A stretch of 64,000 bases of DNA. Origin: Pristionchus mayeri (taxonomy: Eukaryota > Nematoda > Chromadorea > Rhabditida > Neodiplogasteridae). The stretch covers positions 11,528,689 through 11,592,688 of the forward strand of contig BTRK01000002.1 in NCBI GenBank assembly GCA_036245805.1, written 5' to 3'. Shown piece by piece: positions 35,701-46,200 of the stretch. Position numbers and translations under genes: made by a program. A model generated the notes under the pieces. It worked only from the letters and a program-made list of their open reading frames with translations, ran no database searches and was not told the DNA's origin. Every line of letters begins with the position of its first letter. The stretch's first letter is position 1.

Positions 35701-38700
35701 GTAATATAAATAGAGATAAAGAAGCAAACGAACGTGAAGCTTGATGAATCGGAAGGAATCGTGCTGATCAACAAAGAGGAGAGTTTTAGCCAGAGAGAGC
35801 TTGTCACAGTTGACGGCAACACATTCCTCTATGCTCTCGATAACCACCTAAATTTCTCTTACTAGTTTGTCAATTTTACAATAAATTATACAAAAGCATA
35901 ATAAAATACCTTGAAATCAAATCTATCAGCAATCACTAAAAGCGACTCCAATAGTCTCATATCTTCTGAAAAGAAGTCGATCAAGAAATAAAGGACGAAA
36001 AATGAAACCTTTGAATCCATATGAAGGATCGTATAGAGCTTTGAGAATCTCATGAAAGACCTAAATTGAGATGGTTAATGAAACAAAACTCTACAGAAGG
36101 AGGACGAGAGCAGAGAGAATGCAGATAAAGAGAGGCAACTCTCTTCCTTTCACAATCAATCTCGCTTGTGGTTATGCCAACAAACGCCGTAAATGGGTCC
36201 ATCCGAAAACGTCCCCCCTCCCCCCTGGCAGTAGCCTCCTCCCCTCAAATTTTGGAGTTTAAATTACATAACTTAATTAATATGGTTAGAACAGGTCAAG
36301 CTCTTTAACAATCAAAAAAGAACTAAAAGTTTAAACCAATATTAATTAAGTTATGTATTTTAGATTCCAAAATTTGAGGGGAGAGGAGGGTACTGCCAGG
36401 GGGAGAGGGGGGACGTTTTCGGATGGACCCGCCGTAAATGGAAATGGCAGATTTAATGAGAAACGATCATCTCACCTCTCTATCAACACCCTTCAGTTCG
36501 ATTTCCTTCTTGTCTTTCTCTGTGAAATTACCGTAGAACATTGCGTTGAAAACGGGAGAATGAACAGCAAGAGTCTTAAATTTGAGAATCTTCACAATTA
36601 GGTTTTTTTAAAATACCTGCTTGTTCGCATAGAGTTTCACTCCTCCGTCGAAGATTAACGTAATATCATGACGAGCATCATTCGAATCCGTGAAATCGAT
36701 AACAGGACTAGAACAATAGATATTTAGGCCTACGAAAAAAAAAATAATCTAAAGAACTAACCTGATTCCAACGATATCCGAGAGCGTGAATCGAGCTTCA
36801 ATTGAGATTTCTCCCTGGTCGTTGATGAAACCCTAAAAATAGAATATTCACTCGATGTTCACAGTTAAATTATACCTTATTCATATCGATAAGATCCTTC
36901 CATGGAATGAAATCATCGATACCCGCTTTCGTAGAACCGTTGTGGAACGTATTCTTGAGCTAAACAGACAATCCAATAAATTATTTGGCTGGTGACCTCG
37001 CTACCTGGAGGCCATACAATCTCTTTTTTTTGCTCATCCAGGACATTGATTTTACAGAAACTTGAAGTTCATTCTTCCTTTTTCAATCCATGTTCTTTGA
37101 TAGTGGTACCACTAATGAATGCATCACATAGGAACGAAACATGAAACAATGGTATACATCGAACCTCGACTTCTCGATTTCCCTCTGCTCCCGATCCCAC
37201 TAGTTTGAACTTGGCAGACACATCGACACTCCAGGGGCGTGTCTCGTAAGTGGGATGGACGAGAAAAACAGCCAGATTAGCCGATGCATTCTTCTTCAGC
37301 AATGCATACCTGGAAAAGATCTGTTAAAGGAGCAATATAATATTGATTATGTTCCTACCAACTGATAGGAATAATTCATTGATTGATTACAGGGTGTCCC
37401 AAAAGTATTGGCCAATTTTTTAACTTGATGCCACTTCAAACATATATGACCATTCGGCCCCAAATTTTAGCATTATTCAACTAAGGTAATTGACAACTTG
37501 CATGCTAAATATTAGAGGTTTAGTCCGAACATTTCAAGAATTCTGAGACATATTTTTATAGAAATTTTGCTAGTTTTCACAAGAACAAGAGAAGGCATTC
37601 CAACAAGAGAAGACATTTAATAGTCATCCGATTTATGATATGTAGAACAAATATTAGCGATTATAAATGTGGTAATCATTTGATAGAAATGCTCGGGTTT
37701 ACGTACGCAATGAATTTTTGAATTATTTTTGTATGAATGGCCCCCAATGTACGGATTTTGATTAAATGAGATCCAAACTCTTAACTATGAGATTACGCGA
37801 TTCATGCAAGTACAGTCCTGAAACACTATCATTATTGTTTTTAAATATGAACTTTGCACCCAGTTGAATACTTATAGCGTATCAGAATAATTGGCCAAAT
37901 GCTTCAAACTGCAGCTATGGGTGATTTTTTTCGATGCGAATATGGGCTATTCAATCGCGGTTTTCATCCATTTGTATGACCCTAAAATTCATACTTAGAA
38001 ACTGTTGGTTTTCTTTTACAACGTCTTTTTCGCGCACATCAGTAGCGGGTCAAGGTGACGCCGAACATATATTCATTTGACTCTGCTACAGAATTTTGAG
38101 TGAATTGATTTGGATCCAATACTAGTATTATACATGTATGGCATGGAAGAGTAGGCAGGCTAGAGCACAGATTCTTCGCTCTTAGAAGGTAGTAAGATAT
38201 TCGGCATAACATGTGGGTCAATACTTTTGGGGAACCCTGTAAACATTTGAGCAATAAAGTGAAAAAGATAAATTTTCTAATAATAATTTCTCACCATAAT
38301 GATCCAAGCACTTCAACTTCACTGGAGGGAGTACCCTTCTCAAGAATTAAGTCGACGTTTTTTACAAAACGAATGAATCCTGATGAAGGATCATCTGGAA
38401 TACAAAGCCATGGGAACAATAATAGCAGGCGACCCGTGGCTTGCTATTCCATATTATTCTCTACGAATAAGGTAAGGCATATTTAGCAACATAAGTAGTA
38501 ACTTCGTCTCGTGCCGTGGAAAAAGTCGAGGAGAAGAGAAAATATTTGAATTTTCGCAATTTCATATTTCGGCTCCAAGGCGAGCTAGACACTTTGAAGT
38601 ATGAAGTGTAAAACCATTGTACACCCCTTAAAACAAATTGCAAGTCGCTAGATCCTCTGGGAGCCGAGATACAACATTGCGGGAATTCAAATAATTCCTC

Positions 38701-39085
38701 TTCTCCGCGACTTTTTCCACGCCATAAACACTAATCACTAAATCACTAAAGTATCACTAAATTTGCTGATAAGTTCTTTCGAATCTTGGAGAAATTGAGA
38801 TGATGAGTGATTCACTCATTCATTCATTCACCCCCCCCCCTTGCTGCCTAGCAACCTTCAACCGATTCGATCCAATCGACGGACATCCGTTTCTTGTATA
38901 CCCTCTCGTTATTTCTTGAACTCCCGCCTAACGGGATAAACGAATGAATGAATGAATGAAATGAATAAAATGGAGATTAAATGGTAAAAAAGTACAAGTG
39001 GTGCGGAATTCTTGTTAATTTTTATCAAACCATTTTGCGGTTCCATTACTTCGCCGTCCGCCGTCTCCTGCCTGGGAGGAGACAC
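32750..39085 (-). CDS. MATH-BTB protein, gene B
   Basis: Paralogue of gene A with about 20 exons on the minus strand. Exons checked include 39085-39031, 38394-38295, 37309-37165, 36959-36876, 36832-36762 (MATH), 36707-36617 and 36573-36476 (BTB), 36060-36009, 35965-35910, 35847-35734, 35675-35631, 35576-35473 and 35338-35280. Linker and second-BTB exons then run to the stop at 32,750. Key blocks are FIRFVKNVDLILE, GFINDQGEISIEA, TLAVHSPVFNAMFYGNFTE, LLESLLVIADRFDFK and, in the second BTB, SSSDAILIVEE. MATH-BTB proteins usually bring substrates to a Cullin-3 ubiquitin ligase. The start is odd: gene A has ATG where this gene has GTG (39085-39083), so initiation may be at an upstream TTG or the model may lack an exon. 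Unlike A, it has one MATH copy and one copy of each second-BTB exon. Confidence 0.7.
32847..32931. mobile_element. Tiny hairpin MITE with TGACGTCA-like core
   Basis: The stem TCTGATGAGAACTATGACAT pairs with the later TGACGTCATAGTTCCCATCC. About 85 bp in the last intron of gene B. Same family as the copies at 42,151 and 42,727. Confidence 0.6.
33555..33775. mobile_element. 221 bp MITE, TTTAA target duplication
   Basis: Exact terminal inverted repeats GTTACCCAACAAGGACGAAA are flanked by TTTAA on both sides (33550-33554 and 33776-33780). It lies in an intron of gene B just after the exon ending FLRWIYPSSVKNFD. Truncated copies occur in both IR2 arms and a diverged relative at 39,250-39,482. Confidence 0.75.
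36195..36430. mobile_element. 236 bp MITE, 9-bp target duplication
   Basis: The ends GGGTCCATCCGAAAACGTCC are inverted, and the element is flanked by GCCGTAAAT at 36186-36194 and 36431-36439. A perfect 9-bp duplication fits a Mutator-like element. It lies in the same intron of gene B that holds the 2.2 kb element in gene A. The gene A intron has a single uninterrupted GCCGTAAAT near 26,120. Confidence 0.8.
37390..38239. mobile_element. 850 bp mariner-type non-autonomous element
   Basis: The ends CAGGGTGTCCCAAAAGTATTG and CAATACTTTTGGGGAACCCTG are imperfect inverted repeats with TA on each side (37388-37389 and 38240-38241). It sits between the first two MATH exons of gene B. No transposase frame was found inside, so it is a deletion derivative or has decayed. 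Confidence 0.7.
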
Positions 39086-39249
39086 TCTGAACAACCATCA
39101 AATTAGATTAATAAGTCTTCTCGCGGAAAAAACATTAGTACACAACATTCGAAATTATGTTCTTTGGCAGCCGTCAATGGAGCTTTCAATACATGGAATC
39201 TTTGAAACCGCGAAATAACGGGAAAGTTCTAACATCAGCTCAAGCTGCC

Positions 39250-39482
39250 AGCCGAGGACGAAATCCTGATCCCGAGGTCGTACGCGCTGTATGTGCATCG
39301 CGTGCGTGAGAGTGTGCAAAAGTGAGAGAGCGCAGGAACAGGTAACTTCAAACTGATCCGTTCGGGCCATCCCCTGGGGCTATTATTGATTTATCGCATT
39401 TTTAAATATTCTTTCACATCTTTTTCGGGCATCGTCTATCCGATGGTAACTTAATAATAGAGGGTCATTTTCGTCCTCGGCT
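39250..39482. mobile_element. Diverged MITE upstream of gene B
   Basis: The ends AGCCGAGGACGAAAT and ATTTTCGTCCTCGGCT are inverted. The interior (AAAAGTGAGAG, GGGGCTATTATTGATTT, ATCGTCTATCCGATGG) parallels the 221 bp MITE at 33,555. It is an older member of the same family. Confidence 0.6.
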
Positions 39483-39483
39483 T

Positions 39484-39690
39484 AAACAACTATCTAACAT
39501 GTGGCTTTATCAAAACAATATAGTAAAAGCTTAGGCTGAGCACATCCTATGTAAGTAACTTTAACAACTACCTAACATGTGGTTTTATCAAAACAATAGC
39601 CTATGTAAGTAACTTCAACAACTATCTAACATGTGGTTTTATCAAAACAATATAGTAAAAGCTTGGGCTGAGCACATCCTATGTAAGTTC
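39484..39690. repeat. Imperfect tandem repeats
   Basis: Three copies of a block with AACAACTA.CTAACATGTGG and TTTTATCAAAACAATA. The first and third also share TATAGTAAAAGCTT and GGCTGAGCACATCC. A related sequence lies inverted near 16,890-16,950 (and its mirror), so it is a dispersed repeat. Confidence 0.6.
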
Positions 39691-40244
39691 AAAGTGCAAG
39701 AAGTCTCAGTCAGCAGGAGGAAACAAATTTACTACTTATAACGATCGACCTTCGAACGGTAACCTATAAAACTATGGAAAACGGCACAATAATAATCGGG
39801 CGCTATTGAATTGTATAAAATCCGCAGTTCCTGAACGTATCAAACTTGTCGTTTCAAGCTGACAGTATTATAAAGTAGACTTCGGTCTAAACCAAGTGTA
39901 TTTTTCTAGTATAACAAATATCGAAATTTAGTCGGTCATTTTATTGGAATCACATGAAACAGTTCAATTCGGCTACAATAATCGAAATATCCAGAACAAT
40001 TACAACGTCCACAATTTTGAATCCGAACTTCGGTATAATACCGGGTGGAAAGTAAGCGAGCAAAACAGATTGTATGTTTGGAACAAAATAAAAGTAAACA
40101 TAGTTAACACAATTAGCTGATCGGTGAGGTTTTTAGTGATTGGGGGATTACTACACACAACGACAAATGTTCGGAAATAATGAAAGAATAATTGGAAAAC
40201 AGACTAGCGTGTGATACAATTTGTATGGGGGTCAATTGGAATAT

Positions 40245-43200
40245 CTACTCTTCCACCTTCTCTTCACTCTTCTCCTCCTCATCTTTCTCTTCTTCCTCCT
40301 TCTCTTCAGCCTCCTCGCAATTCGATGCTTCCTTCTTCTCATCCTCCTTCTTTTCCTCCTCTTCCTCTTCCTTCTCTTCAATCGCCTTCTTCGGCTCGGG
40401 CACATTCTCCTGCAGATTTCTCGTTTCACAAATTTAATCGAGATTCACTTTTTCATCACTTCCACAATTTCCACCCGCCCCACACTGAATGGGAATTTCA
40501 ACCTTGAATACCCAATGCCTTCCACAGCCCGAAACCATCATGTGGTTGTCCAAGTACAGAAATATGACCATATCCGTTTCACAAGATCAAAGATCAGCTG
40601 CCCCTCCCTCCCCTCTCCCTTCCCCCTCACCGTCCACTCGCTCCTCTCCATCTTCCTCTTTCTGTTCTGCCCTCTCTCCTCCGCTCTCTTCACTCGCTCG
40701 CGAGTCTCCTTCAGCGCCGTGAACATTATTTCACCGACGCTGTCAGTCTTCTGCAATCATTCGTCGTTAGTTTTTAATTATAATTACTTTAATTATTTTT
40801 TATAATTATTTTTTAAATTTTCTGCGAAGAGGTCATCGCTATTTTTTAATTAGATAAGCATTTAACTACGCGTAATTGTAGTAATTATGCATAATTTTTT
40901 CCTCTACTGTGGAACATTTATTGCTGTTATGGTAGGATTGAAACAAAAAACTATTTGGAAGCAAACGGCAGAATTCATAGAATTCGTACAACCGGAAACA
41001 GGCGGGCAAAAAATTTTTCGCATTTGAAACTACAATTCACAAAAATCGCATTAACGTGCATCAATTATTTTCTCTCGTCCACTATCTATCGCTGCTGATG
41101 CGCGAATCAACCGATTTCTTTCTAATTTTTCATTGACGAAAAATTAAATTGTTGAATTCAATGTATCAAAAATCCAAGTCCGAAGTGCACTCACGGCCAG
41201 ATTGGAGGTGAGCAGGAAGATCTGGGGCACGCCGCCCTCGCCGCTCACTGCAGTGATCTTCACCCGACGCTCATCCATCTAAAATCATTTTTTCAATTTA
41301 ATTAAATTTTTAATTTTATTATCACCACATGATTTATGCAATTGTCATTCGAATAGTTTCTCGAGAACCTAATAGAAAACTGTAACCCGGATGTTAGAGG
41401 TTTCTAAAACCACACAATAAATTGCAAAATATACTATAGTGAGAACATGAAGCAATAGAGCCGGTGTGTTTGCTCGAAGCGGACAAATGATTAAAATGTT
41501 AAGCGAGTGATCCCTCGATTGCACACTTTTCTTTGATTCACTATCGCACGCGCACGGACTTCCATTGCTACGATTTCTGATCTTACAGTACTCACTTTTT
41601 GCACATTCTCTTTACCTACTGTACATATGCTCAATACTCCTATACAAAAAGAAACCCGGATATCAAAGTTACAGAAACATTAAGCCCACAATAGTAAAAC
41701 TCACCTTCTCCACTACCATGTCCGCGAAGACGGGAGAGTTGATGATGAGCTTCATCGTTCCGACGGTACGCGCCACTTAAAATAAAACTTGAAATCAAAT
41801 GAAAAAATACGATTTTGAAAAGGACCGGGTGAGTAAATGTTTCAAACTGTAAACAACTTTTCGGCGTTGTTGCTCCATCACACTTCTTCACAACATGTAA
41901 GCTCCTCATTGTCTATGCGCGGCTTCGAAAGGAGAGACTATCCGGCACTTCTTCGATATTTGCTCCACCGTTCCCTATCATTTTTCATTCCCTCCGCATC
42001 GCTGAGGGGGTGTGCGGCCGAAAATTAGGGAGAGATATTTAGAAACGAGTGGGGTGGCTAGGAGAGAAAGGGGGGGGGGGGGGGGGGGGGGTGGGCCAAA
42101 TATCGAAGAAGCCGGCTACGCATTCTGCGGATTGAAGAGAGGCAACCAATGGCACTAGGTCGGATGAGAACTATGACGTCATGCCGCCTTTGAAATATTA
42201 AAGGCGACATGACGTCATAATTCTCATCCGATCTAGTGCCCAACCAATCTGCATGTTTACTCACCGATTCGGAAATTCTCGCTACTCACGTCGCTCGTCC
42301 ACCCATCCTCATCGACTGCTGCAATCGATACCGTGATCGTACAACGAAAACCACAGTAACCCATTCGTGCCTAGTCACAGTACACCCATTTGGACCAGAC
42401 ATTCATAGGTTTCAGAAAAATCAATAAAGATTCAGTTACAGTAACCGGAAATACACAATTCAGGGTCCCTGAATCAGGGAAGCCGGACTCACCTCCGATC
42501 TTGCTGATCTTGAGGCTGCTGAGTCCCTTCTCCACCCACTGCTTCTTCGAGGCGTCGAACGAGTGGATCTTGCACGAGAACTGCAAGTGGGAGATTGTCT
42601 TGAGCCCGCTTCTCTACGAATCGAGCAAAGCCTGGCACAATGAGTTTACGAAACTCTGAGAAAAATTGTTCTCGAGGGTGCTCGAGGGTGCAAGTTAACG
42701 AAAACTGCAAGGGGAGATCGTAATCCGGCACTAGGTCGGATGAGAACTATTGCGTCAGGCTGCCTTTGATGCGTGAAAAGAGGCATGACGCAATGATTCT
42801 CATCCGACCCAATGTATTGTAAAAAATTCAAAATTATTGCCACTTGCAACTTCCGTGATTCATGTTTCATATATTCCGAGTTTGAAATTCGGAAAGAGGA
42901 ATTGAGAGAGAAATGTGAGTTGAGAAAAAAACTTGTCGGATTTATGTTGTTAGTTTTTTATAAGACCAATAGCAATTCGAAAGAGCGAGGGGAAATGGTG
43001 TCCTCAAAATCCAAAATGATAATTGGTTTTCCGAAAAATTGGCATGTCGAATACTAGCAACTTTTCTGTTTCAGCGCAATAACAAATGTCTTTAGGAATT
43101 GCAAATTCAACTCTTGCAATAAATGGATAACAATTTTTTAGGGATTCGAATTCTCGTAGTGTTCGACTTTCAGCATTCTCATAAGAGCAAGGTTCATTCT

Positions 43201-46200
43201 AGAAGGATAGTGACTCAGGATAGTGATGTAGTCGCACAAGTTGTAGGCATGCGTGTTATATACTTGTGCGCCTCCCCCTATGCTCAAGCCAATTTTCAAC
43301 TTTTAAGTCCATCATACTGGGTAGGAGGAGGCGCACAAGTATAGAACAAGCATGCTTACAACTTGTGCGACTACAACAGAGGAACGGGAAGGCAGAGACA
43401 GAAAGGGAAAAGAGCTATTCCCCTCACCATATGTTTCACCGAATACTAGCAAATTTTCTGTTTCAGCGCCTTCTCGTAGTGTACGAGTTTCAGCATTCCC
43501 ATAAGAGCAAGGCTCATTCAAGGGGGAACAATGAACAGGAAGGCAGAAGCAGAAAGGGAAGAAGAACTATTCCCTCACCTTATGCACGATACTGTCGTTC
43601 TCCTCGCCCGTCTTCACGTCGATCAGCGATGTCGAGGCGACGTTCGACCTGCAGTAAGACACATCTTATGATTTTTTATCTCGACAGCAACCTCGTGAAC
43701 AATGTTGATTTGTCTTTCCGCATGTTCTAATGAAAGGTATGAAACGGGAAAATTCCGGTATACATACAATTTATGATTTTTTGCTTTGTTGTCATGTCGT
43801 TCACTACGCTCTAGTAAAACATGTGAAACAGAGACATCCCGGCAAATTATTGAGATATTTTTCACTGATTGCGCTACAATTCACAAACATTGACCTGTCA
43901 TGCCACATCTAATGAATCCTGCGAAACCGGAACACTGACGGGCGGGATATAAGTAAATCTCTCGGTTCAAAAAACAAAAACAACAACAACAACAATGGCT
44001 CACTTCTCGTGGTCCTTCGAGTACTGCTCCGCGTCGGCTCGCAGTCTCTCGGCGGTCGTCGCCGTCGAGCCGTTCGTGCCATCCTGAAAAATTTAATTCA
44101 TTAGGAAAAACAAACATTTTTTCCGATTTTTTCAACAAAATAAATATATTTTTTTATATTTTTTCGAAAATAGCAAATAGTGAGGCACGAATTCTATGAG
44201 GCCGATCTTGAGAAGGACATTTTGATGCCATTAAGGAAACACAAAGTAGTAAAGTGGGATAGATTTTGCATTCACGTACCCAAGAGCAAATGTCAAGGTA
44301 CGGTTCAACCAAGTTACTAAGTAAGCATGAAACAGCAACTTCGAGGGATATAAATTTCGAGTCTTTCGAACAAAACAAGAAAAATACAGAGCGACTAGAC
44401 TGAACGACTACAATAAGTGTTCGTACATAGTCATTCTTCTCGCCGCCGCCTTATCTTCACACCATCTCCCCACTACACTCCCATAGCCGCTGCTAGCCGA
44501 CACAGCAAACCCGTTTCCCGAATGCCCCTCTATTCTTTACTGCCTCATACTGTTATGATAACCATCTCTTTGCGTAGTCGCAGGTGGCGAAACCAGAACC
44601 GCTCTCCATTTCATCGGCTCGTTAAATTGTACTGTTACCATGTGTTTGCACAAGCCTCTCTTTCTCTGCGCTCTCCTACTCTCGCGCCCTCTCTCTCTTC
44701 CTTCCAGGAAGTCTCGTGCTCTAATCGGGAACATCTAATGAGTGCACAAGCACCATCCTCTAACTGGTAAGGATGGGTGGGGTCATTCCAGGAAGAGGCT
44801 GCGGCCTCCTATAAAAGGGCCTGGCACATGGCTGTAAACCACGAACCCGCCCTCGGTTCCGACTGTGCGGACACACAATGGATCCCAAGAAGGCTTCAGA
44901 GGACGAGCAGTCGCTATGGTGAGCTACGAGCAAGCACCGGTGCTTCTTCGGTCAACGACCACCCCTCCCCCCCCCCCCCTCACCTCATCCTCATCGAGCC
45001 CACTCATTATTGGGTATTCATCCCAGATTTTTCGGTCGCTCAACCCCAAAGTGATGGGAAGAGATGGAATATGAGAAGGGAGAGAGTGGCTATTAACCGA
45101 AGAAGTGCCCAAGCACGATTAGCGTTTCACACGACCATCCTAATGCGCATCGCAACCAAATTTGCTGCAGGCGTCTCGCTTTCTGGTCAGTCTCAGTCTC
45201 GACTGCATCTATAATTTTCGCCATCATCGCAGTCCCCATGTGCTACAACTACATACAGGTAAAATATGCTAATTAATAATCATTAATTAACACTAATTAA
45301 CTAATTACCATCTCAGCACGTTCACTCGGGCCTGCAGGACGAGACCGATTTCTGCGTCTCGCGCTCCACCAACCTCTGGACCCGCTTCGAACGGGTACGG
45401 CAATTCATCCCAACCAACCCCTCAACTATTCCATTCTTTAAAAGTCAACAGCCCTCACAGTTCTCACCGTTCCCCAGTTCACATTAATCACCATCCCGAG
45501 TCTCTCTCACGTATCTCACAAATACCATGAAAGCAACAACACAAACTCTTCCAGTAATTATATTAGCCACCAATTCCAGTTCGAGCACGCGCCTCGCACG
45601 CGTCGTGAGGCCGGCTTCTACCCCTACCACCACTCGTCCAACCTCTACTCGCAAGTGGAGCGCATCGTGCGCACCGCAGCTCAGCGATACCGCACCAGAG
45701 GCCAGTCAATTCGATTTAATAGTTTGTCCGCCAGCTTATGTCAATAGGAAATGCACAGAGAATCTGCGATAGCTTGCAGTGGATGTGGTTGTAATGCGGG
45801 CAGCAGGGTTCGAATCCGGAGTTCTTTCTACTTACGAATTAATAAAACACTCTTCAACTCCAGGTGCCGGAACCTACGAAATGGGTGGCGGCGCTGCTGC
45901 TGCAGGAGGAGGAGGAGGAGGAGGTGCGGGTGGCGGATCGCTGTCTGTTGGGCCTGCTGCAACCTACTCCGGGGGAGCGGGCGCTGCGACTGCTGGAGGA
46001 GGAGCTGCAGGAGGATCTGGAGGAGGCGGAGCTGCTGACGCTGGAGCTGCAGCGGCTGGAGGAGGATCTGGCGGCGGAGCAGGAGGAGACGCTGGAACAG
46101 CCGCTGCCGGTGGTGGGGGAGCTGCTGCAGGAGGCAGTGGTGGTGGAGGATCTTGCTGTTCGTGTGGAATGGGACCTGCCGGACCCCCTGGTCCTCCGGG

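Larger units (their letters stand above)
39095..40244. other. Intergenic, repeat-bearing, between gene B and the RanBP3-like gene
   Basis: No gene recognised. It contains the diverged MITE at 39,250-39,482, tandem copies of a block containing TAACATGTGGTTTTATCAAA, and otherwise plain sequence to the 3' end of the RanBP3-like gene. Confidence 0.5.

Noticed and set aside
38825..38960. ATTCATTC/GAATGAAT and poly-C runs as a regulatory element
   Set aside because: Simple repeats in an intron of gene B with no further signal.
40232..40429. 65-codon Arg-rich frame on the minus strand
   Set aside because: It is a shifted reading of the Glu/Lys-rich last exon of the RanBP3-like gene.
42071..42090. 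Poly-G run as a functional G-quadruplex
   Set aside because: The run is real but there is no evidence of function, and its length is unreliable.
45790..45830. GGTTCGAATCC, a tRNA B-box-like sequence
   Set aside because: No matching A box, anticodon stem or acceptor stem could be formed around it. It lies in an intron of collagen 1.
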